Of a DNA stretch of 64,000 nucleotides, positions 25,862-34,705 are shown one piece after another. The stretch covers positions 2,542,001 through 2,606,000 of the forward strand of contig NZ_CP104207.1 of assembly GCF_025244705.1 (NCBI RefSeq), given 5' to 3'. Source of the DNA: Sphingopyxis sp. PET50. Its GTDB lineage: Bacteria > Pseudomonadota > Alphaproteobacteria > Sphingomonadales > Sphingomonadaceae. Position 1 is the stretch's first letter, and each line of letters begins with the position of its first letter. Position numbers and translations under genes: made by a program. The notes under the pieces were generated by a model. It searched no databases and was not told the DNA's origin. It worked only from the letters and a program-made list of their open reading frames with translations.

Positions 25862-26786
25862 ATGAGCTTCGAAGAGATTCGCCTCGACCGGCACGAGGGC
25901 ATCGCGCTGCTGACGCTGTACCGGCCCGGCCGGATGAACGCCTTCACCACCACGATGATGACCGAGATCGTTGCAGCGCTCGACGAATGCGACGCCGACG
26001 ACGGCGTGCGCGCGGTGGTGTTCACCGGCGACGGCGACCGCGCCTATTGCGCCGGAGCGGATCTTGGCGGCGGCGCCGCGACCTTCGATTACGACAAGCG
26101 CACCGACAAGGCGGCGCTGCTGCCCGAGGGCGTCGCGGCGAGCCCGGTCGCCGAGGACGGCACGATCGACTGGTCGCACCCGCTGGTCCGCGACGGCGGC
26201 GGACGCGTGTCGATGCGCATCTTCGAGGCGAAGAAGCCGGTGATCGGCGCGATCAACGGCGCCGCGGTCGGCATCGGCGCGACGATGACGCTGCCGATGG
26301 ACGCGCGGCTCGCGAGCGAGACCGCGCGCTACGGCTTCGTCTTCGCGCGCCGCGGCATCGTGCCCGAAGCGGCGTCGAGCTGGTTCCTGCCGCGCCTCGT
26401 CGGCATCCAGACCGCGCTCGACTGGTGCTATTCGGGCCAAGCTGATCCCCGCCGCCGAAGCGCAGGAAAAGGGGCTGGTGCAGTCGGTCCATGCGCCGGG
26501 CGAACTGGTCGATGCGGCGATCGCGAAGGCGCGCGAGCTGACCGAGGGCAGCGCCCCCGTGTCGGTCGCGCTGACCCGCCACATGATGTGGCGCATGCTC
26601 GGCGCGCCGCACCCGATGAGCGCGCATCGCTGGGACAGCCGCGTGATCTTCGCGCGCGGGCGCAGCCCCGATGCCGCCGAGGGCGTGACCAGCTTCCTCG
26701 AAAAGCGCGCGCCGAATTTCACCGCGAGCGTCGCGAACGATTATCCGTCGTTCGGCGAGTGGGAGGATGCGCCGCCTTATGGCTAA
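25862..26786 (+). pseudogene. Enoyl-CoA hydratase/isomerase family protein, one +1 frameshift
   Basis: A crotonase-fold enzyme of about 307 residues: MNAFTTTMMTEIVAALDE, the oxyanion loop CAGADL, and INGAAVGIGATMTLPMDARL all appear in one frame up to DWCYSG. Near 26438 one extra C in GGGCC shifts the frame; the protein then continues as KLIPAAEAQEKGLVQSVHAP to EWEDAPPYG. A single-base correction restores the whole gene. It should hydrate an enoyl-CoA or act on a related acyl-CoA. AAGGAGAGAG precedes the ATG. Probably intact in the organism. Confidence 0.82.
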
Positions 26787-26957
26787 TATCCTTCTCCCCT
26801 TGGGAGAAGGATAGGGAGCCTTGGCGCACAGCGCCTAGGCGAACTTGGATGAGGGTATCTGCCATCGCCTATCCACGGGACCGGCAATCCCCTCACCCAG
26901 CTTCGACTAACCAGCAAGCTGGCAAGTCTTCGCAACCCTCTCCCGATGGGAGAGGGA
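26787..26957. repeat. Palindromic intergenic repeat, family B1 (copy 1)
   Basis: Bounded by hairpins CCTTCTCCCCTTGGGAGAAGG on the left and CCCTCTCCCGATGGGAGAGG on the right, with GGATGAGGGT and CCTCACCCAGCT inside. The same order is found at 47073-47221. It fills the convergent gap between two genes and could also act as a terminator. Confidence 0.75.
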
Positions 26958-26958
26958 T

Positions 26959-28591
26959 TTATACCGCCTCGTAAACCCGCTTCCCGCGCCGCACGGTCAT
27001 GCTGTGCGTGCCCTTCAGCGCCAGCGACTTTTCGCGGATCGTTTCCATGCTGTGCCAGTGGGCGGCGACCTTGTCCGGCGTGATCGCGACCGACACATAG
27101 CCGCGGTCCTGCGTGTTCGCCCATTGGAGCTGCGGCGACGAGGCGCGCAGGGCAGCGACGCGGACGTCGTCGGAAATGTCCGGCGTGTACGCCTCGAACC
27201 CCGGCGAGGTGACGCTGTGGCCACCGATCTCGACGCCGGCGGGCCGCCCGTCATGGTCCAGGTCGAACGCCCAGCCGTTGTGGCTGTCGCCCGCGAGCAT
27301 CACCAGATCGGCGTCCGCTGCCTGCGCTGCGCCGAGCAGCTCGGCCGCGCGCGGCGGGATAGCCATCCCACGCGTCCATGTTGAGCGGCAGCCCCGCCTT
27401 CGCGGCGAGCTGCGATGCCGCGACACGGCGGCGCACCGCCTCGGGCGGATTGGCCCCGAACCAGCCCGCCGATTCGGGCGGGGTGTGGAGCGTGCCGGTG
27501 ACGATCTGCTGCGCGCAGACCTGCCAGCGCGTGCCCGCCTTCGTCGAGGTGGCAAGCCCGCCGAACAGCCATTTCTCCTGATCGCCGCCGAGCAACTGGC
27601 GCGCGGGGTCGCGATAGGCCGTCTCGGCGAAGGCCTTGAGCTTCGCCGCGGCATCGCCGCCGCCCGCGACGATCTCGTCGATCTCGAACGGGCGGTCGCG
27701 GCCCGTCACGCGCGTTTCGGGAAGGAAGACCGTCGCGAGGTCGCCGACCTGATAGTCGCGCCAGCGCGTGTCGGCGACCGGCATCCATTCGCCATGCGCG
27801 CGCTCGGCGGCCGCCATGCGGTCGGCCCAGCTGCCCTCGCCCTCATTGTGATTTTCCGCCCCGCCCTTCCATGTGTCGTTGGCGAATTCATGATCGTCCC
27901 ATTGCGCGATCATCGGGAACAGCTGGTGCAGCCGCTGCAAATCGGGGTCGGCGCGATAGGCGGCGTAGCGCAGGCGATAGTCGGCGAGCGCGACGATCTC
28001 GTGCGACGGCTGGATCTCGCGCCCCGGCAGGGCCTGTCCGCGCGCCGGATAATTGCCCGCGGGATATTCGTAGAGATAGTCGCCGACATGGACGACAAGG
28101 TCGATGTCGCTGCGCGCCGCCGCGTGGCCATAGGCGTTGAACCAGCCGAAGGGCAGGTTCGAGCAGGAGAAGAGCGCCAGGTTGAAGGCGCCGGTCCGTC
28201 CCTGCGGCAGGGTGCGGGTGCGGCCGGTGAGCGACTTCGTCCCGTCGGGCGCGACGAAGCGATAGAAATACCAGCGGCCGGGTTCGAGCCCGTCGACCTT
28301 CAGCTTGGCGCAATGGTCGTTCGCCCCCTCGGCATGGGCGGTGCCGCCGCCAACGATGCGGGTGAAATCGCTGGTTTCGGCGACTTCGACGGTCAGCGCG
28401 CTGTCGTTTGCGGCGGCATAGCGCGTCCATAGCAGCACCGAATTGGGGCCCGGCTCGCCGCTCGCCACGCCATGGGTGAAGCCCTGCGCCATCATCGCGC
28501 GCGCCGCGCCCGGCAGCGCCAGCGCCGCGAGCCCGGCGGTGCCGAGCTGGATCAGCAGCCGGCGTTCGATCTCACCCCAAGGCCCGTGCAT
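26959..28591 (-). pseudogene. phoD: PhoD-type alkaline phosphatase, one +1 frameshift
   Basis: Starts at 28591 (MHGPWGEIERRLLIQLG, signal-like N-terminus ending ARAMMAQG). The metal-binding motifs of PhoD are visible: ASGEPGPNSVLLWTR, FSCSN, HVGDYLYEYP, QWDDHEFANDTW, and after the shift VMLAGDSHNGWAFDLD. At about 27345 an extra G in a CGCGCG run moves the frame; WDGYPAAR is followed by AELLGAAQAADADLVM. About 543 residues when repaired. A periplasmic phosphodiesterase/monoesterase for phosphate scavenging. GGGAG precedes the start. Confidence 0.85.
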
Positions 28592-28646
28592 CGCAGTCTC
28601 CCTTTGTCGGTCGCGGGGTCTCTGCCCGGCTTTGATGACGGTATGA

Positions 28647-29783
28647 TTATCCCATCGTGCCGAGCGCCAGCAACAGCAGCATGAAGGTGATGACCGCAAA
28701 GAGGCTGAAGAAGAGGAGCAGGGTCGTCCGCACGAGGGCGCCGAACCGCGACGAGCGATAGGCGCCGCGCAACTGGCGATACATGTGGAAGGGCACATAG
28801 AAGATCGCGATGAAGGTCGCGACCTCGCCGAAGATCGTCAGGTTGAGCAGCCGCACGACGACGAACAGCAGCAGCATGAACGAAATCGAGTAAGTGACGA
28901 ACACGAAATGGTCGTAGGTGTGGAACCGGCGGCTGAACGGATAGAGCAGCCACATGAAGGGCAGCGACAGCGGGATCAGCGCCCAGGCGAACTTATAGGC
29001 GTTGGCCTGGAGCTTGTAGAGGATCAGCGCCGGGTTCGCGAACGCCTTTTCGAGACCATGGTCGATGAAGGGCACGCCGGTATCGACCTTGTTGCGCGAG
29101 ATGAAATCGGCGCCGGTCATCACCTGCTGCCTGGGGTCCTCCAGCACCGGCGGCCCCGCGGCACGGTCGGCGGCGCGTTCTTCCCTGCTGCGGCTGCGCG
29201 AGACGCCGAGATAGTCGGCGCTCTTTTGCAGCGTGTCGCGTTCGTCCTGCAGCGCCTGGCGCGTCGTCGCCGGCACATCCTTTTTCGCCAGCGCCGCGTC
29301 GATGCGGTCGACTTCGGCCTGCATGCTGTCCTTGATCGCGGCGGTGCGCGTCTGTTCGGCCGCGGCCTTGCTGAGTTCCTCGCCCAGCCCGCCGCCGCTG
29401 CCGACCATCGCCAGCACCGCATAGGTCAGGAAGACGGCGAACAGGAACAGCGCCAGCGGCGAGATGAAGCGCGCCCGCTCGCCATGGATATAGCGGCGCG
29501 TCAGGTCGCCCGGCCGCCAGGCAAGCAGCGGCAGCGTGTTCCAGATCTTGCCCTCGAAATGAAAGATCGCGTGGACGAGATCGTGGCCGATCGCGCCGAA
29601 GCTGCGGTGGACGTCGGCCTTTTGCCCGCATCGGTGGCAGTGCGGGCCGGTCAGGCTGGTGCCGCAGTTGAGGCAGCGCGCCGGGCCCGGGCCATGCGCA
29701 CCGCCGCCATGGCGCGGTTCGACCGCCCGCGCCGCCAGCCCCGCGGTCACCGCCGCGCCGATGCCTTCGATGTCCCCTGTCAT
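28647..29783 (-). CDS. DUF3667 family membrane protein
   Basis: 378 residues. The N-terminal RCLNCGTSLTGPHCHRCGQKAD is a zinc ribbon characteristic of DUF3667. Hydrophobic segments lie at SPLALFLFAVFLTYAVLAMV, FAWALIPLSLPFMWLLY, ISFMLLLFVVVRLLNL and near the C-terminus; a helical charged stretch lies between the first two. The ATG at 29783 starts just before the ribbon; an upstream start at 29846 is less likely. Function unknown. Confidence 0.85.
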   Translation of the reverse strand: MTGDIEGIGAAVTAGLAARAVEPRHGGGAHGPGPARCLNCGTSLTGPHCHRCGQKADVHRSFGAIGHDLVHAIFHFEGKIWNTLPLLAWRPGDLTRRYIHGERARFISPLALFLFAVFLTYAVLAMVGSGGGLGEELSKAAAEQTRTAAIKDSMQAEVDRIDAALAKKDVPATTRQALQDERDTLQKSADYLGVSRSRSREERAADRAAGPPVLEDPRQQVMTGADFISRNKVDTGVPFIDHGLEKAFANPALILYKLQANAYKFAWALIPLSLPFMWLLYPFSRRFHTYDHFVFVTYSISFMLLLFVVVRLLNLTIFGEVATFIAIFYVPFHMYRQLRGAYRSSRFGALVRTTLLLFFSLFAVITFMLLLLALGTMG

Positions 29784-29860
29784 GACGCCTAGGTAGCAGC
29801 GCGCGCGGCGGGCGCAACGGGGACTTTCACCGCCCGCGCAAAGCATGATAGGGCGCGCGC

Positions 29861-31144
29861 ATGACCGCCAAAGCCCACACCCTGTCCGCCGTTCCCGATG
29901 CCGACACGCTGATCGCCGGCATGGGCGCGCGTGCGCGCGTCGCCGCCAAGGCGCTGGCGGTGGCGCCGACCGCCGAAAAGGCCGCGGGCCTGCGCGCGGC
30001 GGCGAAGCAGCTCCGCCTGCGCTCCGACGCGATTCTCGACGCCAACCGGCGCGACATGGCGGCGGGCAAGGATGCCGGCCTGTCGGCGGCGATGCTCGAC
30101 CGGCTGCGGCTCGACGCCGACCGGGTGGGCGCGATCGCCGACGCGGTCGAGGCGGTCGCCGCGCTGCCCGACCCCGTCGGCATGGAAATCGACCGCGCCG
30201 TGCGCCCCAACGGCCTGGCGCTGAGCCGCGTGCGCGTGCCGCTCGGCGTCGTCGGCATCATCTATGAAAGCCGCCCCAACGTCACCGCCGACGCCGCCGC
30301 GCTCGGGCTGATGTCGGGCAATGCGGTGATCCTGCGCGGCGGCAGCGAGGCGGTGAACAGCAACCGCGCGGTTCACGCCGCGCTCGCCGCCGGCCTCGCC
30401 GAAACCGGCCTGCCCGCCGACGCGGTGCAACTGGTGCCGGTGCAGGACCGCGCCGCGGTCGGGGCGCTGCTGCGCGCGCAGGGCCTGATCGACATCATCA
30501 TTCCGCGCGGCGGCAAGGGCCTCGTCGCGCGCGTGCAGGACGAGGCGCGGGTGCCGGTGCTCGCGCATCTCGACGGGATCAACCATCTCTACATCGACGG
30601 CGCCGCCGATCCGGCCAAGGCGGTCGCGCTGGCGGTCAACGCCAAGATGCGCCGTACCGGCGTCTGCGGTGCGGCCGAGACGATCCTGATCGACCGCGCC
30701 TATCCCGCCCCGCTCGGCCTCATCGACGCGCTGATAGCGGCGGGATGCGAGGTGCGCGGCGACAAGGACATCGCGGCGCTCAGCCCGCATGTCACGCCCG
30801 CGAGCGCCAACGACTGGGACTGCGAATATCTCGACGCCATTGTGACCGTCGGACAAGTGGACGGCCTCGCGGGCGCGCTCGCCCATATCGACGCGCATTC
30901 GAGCAAGCACACCGACGCGATCGTCACCGAGGATGCCGGCACCGCCGAACGTTTCCTCGCCGAGGTCGACAGCGCGATCGTGATGCACAACGCCTCGACC
31001 CAGTTCGCCGACGGCGGCGAATTCGGGCTGGGGGCGGAGATCGGCATCGCGACGGGGCGGCTGCACGCGCGCGGGCCGGTGGCGCTGGAGGGGCTCACGA
31101 CCTACAAATGGCTGGTGCGCGGGAGCGGTCAGACGCGTCCTTGA
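29861..31144 (+). CDS. proA: Gamma-glutamyl phosphate reductase
   Basis: 427 residues, normal for ProA. The catalytic Cys is in MRRTGVCGAAETILID; the NADPH-binding GVVGIIYESRPNVTADAAAL and HIDAHSSKHTDAIVTED are typical. It reduces gamma-glutamyl phosphate to the semialdehyde in proline synthesis. In this gene order nadD normally follows; here a toxin-antitoxin pair lies between. Confidence 0.97.
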   Translation: MTAKAHTLSAVPDADTLIAGMGARARVAAKALAVAPTAEKAAGLRAAAKQLRLRSDAILDANRRDMAAGKDAGLSAAMLDRLRLDADRVGAIADAVEAVAALPDPVGMEIDRAVRPNGLALSRVRVPLGVVGIIYESRPNVTADAAALGLMSGNAVILRGGSEAVNSNRAVHAALAAGLAETGLPADAVQLVPVQDRAAVGALLRAQGLIDIIIPRGGKGLVARVQDEARVPVLAHLDGINHLYIDGAADPAKAVALAVNAKMRRTGVCGAAETILIDRAYPAPLGLIDALIAAGCEVRGDKDIAALSPHVTPASANDWDCEYLDAIVTVGQVDGLAGALAHIDAHSSKHTDAIVTEDAGTAERFLAEVDSAIVMHNASTQFADGGEFGLGAEIGIATGRLHARGPVALEGLTTYKWLVRGSGQTRP

Positions 31145-31164
31145 ATCATTTGTATACAAATGAT
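31145..31164. promoter_or_regulatory. Perfect 20-bp palindrome, probable operator of the toxin-antitoxin pair
   Basis: ATCATTTGTATACAAATGAT reads the same on both strands. It starts at the base after the proA stop codon and ends 11 bases before the antitoxin ATG. Ribbon-helix-helix antitoxins bind such palindromes and repress their own genes (family knowledge). Confidence 0.75.
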
Positions 31165-31175
31165 ACATTGCGGGC

Positions 31176-31445
31176 ATGACCAAACAGACCGTCATTTCCG
31201 CCCGCGTGGATGAGGAAACCGTCGCGCTGGTAGACGAGATCGTCGCGGCGCAGGGCCGCAGCAGGGCATGGTTCGTCTCGCAAGCAGTGCGCGAACACGC
31301 CCGGCGTGAAGCCGAGTTTCTGGCCTTCGTGCAGCAAGGCCTGGACGCGGCCAACGCCGACGACTGGATTTCGCACGAGGATATGAAGCGCGTGATCGCC
31401 GAGCGACGGGCGCTGCGGACATCGAAAAGCGCCGATACCCGCTGA
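31176..31445 (+). CDS. Ribbon-helix-helix antitoxin (CopG/ParD-like)
   Basis: 89 residues. The N-terminal VISARVDEETVALVDEIVAA followed by GRSRAWFVSQAVREHARRE is a ribbon-helix-helix DNA-binding domain; the C-terminal part (EDMKRVIAERRALRT) would cover the toxin. Its stop overlaps the toxin start by one base, the normal arrangement. It should neutralise the toxin and repress from the palindrome upstream. Confidence 0.85.
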   Translation: MTKQTVISARVDEETVALVDEIVAAQGRSRAWFVSQAVREHARREAEFLAFVQQGLDAANADDWISHEDMKRVIAERRALRTSKSADTR

Positions 31446-31732
31446 TGGCGCGGATTCGATGGTCTGGACCGGCGGGGTCGGACCTTGCCCGGATCGAAGA
31501 CTTTTACATGGGGACCGATCCGGAATTCGGATTCCGCGCGGTCGATGCGGCGCTGGACGCCGCCGACTTTCTTCTCGAACACCCGCGGGCAGGGCCGCAG
31601 ATCACCGATGGGTCGCTGCGCAAATGGCGCGTGCTTGCCACGCCGCTTCTCCTCATCTACCGGGTCGAACCCGGCGGCATCCTGATCGCGCGCGTGCAGC
31701 ACAATCGCAGCGACTGGCAATCGCTGCCATGA
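31445..31732 (+). CDS. ParE/RelE-fold toxin
   Basis: 95 residues: ARIRWSGPAGSDLARIEDFY, then EHPRAGPQITDGSLRKWRVL, then LLLIYRVEPGGILIARVQHNRSDW, the classical ParE/RelE scaffold with basic residues in the last strand. ParE toxins poison gyrase and RelE toxins cut mRNA; the sequence alone does not tell which. It ends in ATGA, shared with the start of nadD. Confidence 0.85.
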   Translation: MARIRWSGPAGSDLARIEDFYMGTDPEFGFRAVDAALDAADFLLEHPRAGPQITDGSLRKWRVLATPLLLIYRVEPGGILIARVQHNRSDWQSLP

Positions 31733-32382
31733 TCACCACCGGCCTCCTCGGCGGCAGCTTCAACCCGGCGCATGGCGGGCATCGCGCGATCAGCCTCAAT
31801 GCGATCGACGCGCTCGGGCTCGACGAGCTGTGGTGGCTGGTGTCGCCCGGCAATCCGCTCAAGCCCGCGACAGGCATGGCGCCGCTCCCCGCGCGGCTCG
31901 CCTCGGCGCAGCATATGGCCCGCCGCTCGCCGATTCGCCCCACCGCGATCGAGGCCGAACTCGGCACGCGCTACAGCATCGACACGCTGAAAAAGCTGGT
32001 GCGGCGTTACCCCAATCGCCGCTTCGTCTGGATCATGGGGGCCGACAATCTCGCCCAATTGCCCCGCTGGCGCGACTGGCGGGGGATTGCGCGACTCATG
32101 CCGATTGCGGTTGTCGCGCGTCCGGGCTATAATGGCCGTGCCCATGCCGCTCAGGCGATGGGTTGGCTTCGGCGCTTCGTCCGGCCCGCGGACCAGAAAC
32201 TCGACTGGACGGACTGGAGACCGCCTGCCCTCGTGTTCCTGCGCTTTTCGCCCGATGTGCGATCCGCGACTGCGATACGGCAGGCCAACCCCCGCTGGTT
32301 CGAACGCCATGCCGGCCGCGCGATGCGCGACCCGGTGACGCATTCGCGCCTGATCGGCCAAGAAAGGAATGAAAAAGCTTGA
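31729..32382 (+). CDS. nadD: Nicotinate-nucleotide adenylyltransferase
   Basis: 217 residues. GLLGGSFNPAHGGHRAISL carries the nucleotidyltransferase GxFNPxHxGH motif; IMGADNLAQLPRW and RFSPDVRSATAIR (the second ISSTxIR-type motif) follow. Makes deamido-NAD from nicotinate mononucleotide. The ATG overlaps the toxin stop (ATGA), so translation is probably coupled to the toxin gene, which is unusual for an essential gene. Its own stop overlaps the TTG start of rsfS. Confidence 0.95.
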   Translation: MITTGLLGGSFNPAHGGHRAISLNAIDALGLDELWWLVSPGNPLKPATGMAPLPARLASAQHMARRSPIRPTAIEAELGTRYSIDTLKKLVRRYPNRRFVWIMGADNLAQLPRWRDWRGIARLMPIAVVARPGYNGRAHAAQAMGWLRRFVRPADQKLDWTDWRPPALVFLRFSPDVRSATAIRQANPRWFERHAGRAMRDPVTHSRLIGQERNEKA

Positions 32383-32774
32383 TAGCCGCCAGTAAGGATG
32401 CCGCGCCCGGCGCCGCACCGAACGACAGCGTGGACGCGCTCCACGCGCTGATCCTCGACCAGCTCGACGAGGACCAGGCCCAGGAAACCATCTCCATCCC
32501 GCTCGCCGGCAAGAGCAGCATCGCCGATCATATGGTGATCGCGAGCGGCCGGTCGACGCGCCATGTCTCGGCGATCGCCGACAAGCTGGCGCAGCGGATC
32601 AAGCAGGAAGCGGGGCGGCTCGTCCGCGTCGAGGGCCTGCCCAACGCCGACTGGGTGCTGATCGACGCCGGCGACGTGATCGTCCACCTGTTCCGCCCCG
32701 AGGTGCGCAGCTTCTACAACCTCGAACGGATGTGGTCGTTCGGCGACGCGCCCCCGGTGACCGCGGTAAATTGA
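32379..32774 (+). CDS. rsfS: Ribosomal silencing factor RsfS
   Basis: 131 residues starting with TTG at 32379, overlapping nadD by 4 bases. The RsfS core SSIADHMVIASGRSTRHVSA and GLPNADWVLIDAGDVIVHLF and the C-terminal FYNLERMW are all present. It binds L14 and blocks subunit joining in starvation. AGGAATG before the start is the binding site. rlmH follows, as in most bacteria. Confidence 0.95.
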   Translation: MIAASKDAAPGAAPNDSVDALHALILDQLDEDQAQETISIPLAGKSSIADHMVIASGRSTRHVSAIADKLAQRIKQEAGRLVRVEGLPNADWVLIDAGDVIVHLFRPEVRSFYNLERMWSFGDAPPVTAVN

Positions 32775-32806
32775 CGCCGCCACCGCTTAGCGGTTAGGCG
32801 GCATCC

Positions 32807-33236
32807 ATGCTGCTGCATATCATCGCAAGGGGACGCATCGGGCGGTCCCCCGAGGCCGAACTGGTCGAACGCTATATGAAGCGCGTGACCTGGCCGCAGA
32901 AGATCAGCGAATTGCCCGATACCGGGGGCAAGGTCCCCGCCGCGGCTCCCGGCAGCCGCACCGTCCTGCTCGACGAAACGGGCGAGCAGATCACCTCCCT
33001 CGATCTCGCGAAACTCCTCGAACGCTGGCGCGACGACGGCGTGCGCGAGGCGCGCTTCTGCCTCGGCGCCGCCGACGGCTTCACGCGCGAGGAGCGCGCG
33101 GGCGCCGACAAGGCGATCGCCTTCGGCCGCGCGACCTGGCCGCACCTGATGGCGCGCGCGATGCTCGCCGAACAATTGTGGCGCGCGACGAGCATCATCG
33201 CTCGACCATCCCTATCACCGCGAGGGGCAGCAATGA
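32807..33236 (+). pseudogene. rlmH: 23S rRNA pseudouridine(1915) N3-methyltransferase RlmH, +1 frameshift near the end
   Basis: MLLHIIARGRIGRSPEAELV, the SPOUT-fold FCLGAADGF knot and MLAEQLWRA are intact. After SIIA the frame is wrong; moving it by one base near 33201-33206 gives HPYHREGQQ and the stop TGA at 33234-33236, the normal RlmH ending. With the extra base the frame reads on into the next gene and falsely suggests an RlmH-EnvC fusion. The tail is part of the active site, so the shift is very likely an error. The corrected stop overlaps the next ATG (ATGA). Confidence 0.88.
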
Positions 33237-34447
33237 GGCACGCCTTCGCCCTGCCCGCCCTGCTGCTCGCGCTCGCGGGCGGGGCGTTCGCGGTGGCGCA
33301 GAGCGACGTCTTCGACCCCGAAGCGATCGCCGCGCGCGAGCGCCAGCAGCTGATCAGCGCCAAGCAGCAGTCGGCCGAGGCGCTCGAACGCAGCGCCGCG
33401 CTCGAAGCGCAGGCGGCGGCGGCGACCGACGCCGCCGACCGGCTCAAGAAGCGCAGCGCCGCGCTCGCCGCGCGCATCCAGTCGGCCGAGGCCGACATCA
33501 GCGCCGGCGAGGCGCGCGTTGCGCTCGTCGCGCGCCAGCTCAACGCGCAGCAGGCGCGGCTCGCCGAACAGCAGCAGCCGCTCCTCGAGCTCGCCGCCTC
33601 GCTCCAGCAACTGTCGCGCCAGCCGCCGGTGAGCGTGCTCGCCCAGCCCGGCTCGCTGACCGACATGGTCCATGCGCGCGCGGTGCTCGACGCGGTGATG
33701 CCGGTGATCGACCGCCGCACCGCGGGCGTCCGCCGCGAACTCGCCGATCTGCGCAGGACGCGCGAGCAACAGACGCTCGCGCTGACCGCGCTCGCCACCA
33801 GCAAGAAGCAGCTCGCGGCGCGGCGCGACGAGCTGACGCGGCTCGAGAATGAGGGCCAGCTGCGCTCGCGCGAACTGATGAGCAGCGCGCGGCTCGAAGC
33901 CGACCGCGCGCTCGGGCTCGGCGAAAAGGCGCGCGACATCGTCGAACTGATGGACACGCTGGAGGCCGACAGCGGCGTGCGCGCCGAACTGGCCGAACTG
34001 GCCGGGCCGGTCCAGCGGCCGAAGGATCCGGCAAGCGGCAACCCCGCCGTCGCGGCCCCGCCAGTGCAGGAGGCCGAGCTCGCGCGCGGCGCCTATCGCC
34101 TGCCCGTCGTCGGGCGCATCGTCGCGGGGCTCGGCGAGGTCGACGACAGCGGGGTGCGCTCGCGCGGCATCACCATCGCCGCGCGCCCGGGGGGACAGGT
34201 CGTCGCCCCCGCGCCCGGCCGCGTCAGCTTCGCGGGCGACTATCGCGGCTATGGCAAGATCGTCATCATCGACCATGGCGGCGGCTGGACCTCGCTGCTC
34301 ACCGGGATGATCGGCCTGTCGGCGAGCGTCGGCGACCAGCTCGACGCCGGGACGCCGATCGGCCGCGCGGGGTCCGACGACGCCGCGATCACCGTCGAAC
34401 TGCGGCGCGCGGGACGGCCGGTCGACATTGCGTCGATGCTGGGGTGA
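33233..34447 (+). CDS. Murein hydrolase activator, EnvC/M23 family
   Basis: 404 residues. Signal peptide MRHAFALPALLLALAGGAFA; long coiled coils (residues about 25-115 and 165-245); a C-terminal LytM domain: RGITIAARPGGQVVAPAPGR and GYGKIVIIDHGGGWTSLLTG. The zinc-binding His residues of active M23 enzymes are largely absent (SLLTG where HxH is expected), as in EnvC, which activates amidases instead of cutting. It acts in septal wall splitting. Followed by the S41 protease, a usual pair. Confidence 0.88.
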   Translation: MRHAFALPALLLALAGGAFAVAQSDVFDPEAIAARERQQLISAKQQSAEALERSAALEAQAAAATDAADRLKKRSAALAARIQSAEADISAGEARVALVARQLNAQQARLAEQQQPLLELAASLQQLSRQPPVSVLAQPGSLTDMVHARAVLDAVMPVIDRRTAGVRRELADLRRTREQQTLALTALATSKKQLAARRDELTRLENEGQLRSRELMSSARLEADRALGLGEKARDIVELMDTLEADSGVRAELAELAGPVQRPKDPASGNPAVAAPPVQEAELARGAYRLPVVGRIVAGLGEVDDSGVRSRGITIAARPGGQVVAPAPGRVSFAGDYRGYGKIVIIDHGGGWTSLLTGMIGLSASVGDQLDAGTPIGRAGSDDAAITVELRRAGRPVDIASMLG

Positions 34448-34455
34448 ATTCAGGA

Positions 34456-34570
34456 TTCCCGATTCCCCGAGCGAAGCCGAGGGGCTTCTCCGAGCGAAGT
34501 CGAGGCGGCGGCGCGGCCTGTTCTCGCTCCACTCGAACGGACCCCTCGGCTTCGCTCGGGGAATCGGGAA
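34456..34570. repeat. Inverted repeat with 29-bp perfect arms, family D
   Basis: Arm 34456-34484 (TTCCCGATTCCCCGAGCGAA start) pairs perfectly with 34542-34570. The centre holds a second partial copy of CCGAGCGAAG. It fills part of the 258-bp gap between envC and the S41 protease. Probably a dispersed intergenic repeat; as a hairpin it might also affect transcription between the two genes. Confidence 0.75.
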
Positions 34571-34705
34571 GGAAAAGTCCGTTAACCCGCCATTCAGCCC
34601 CTGCGCCGTTTCGGGATGCATCGCTTGACGCCCCGGCAAATGCATAGGAATATGGCGGGCCGGGGATTATAGGGCGGAAGTTTCCGCCAAGGCTGAAAGA
34701 CGAGC

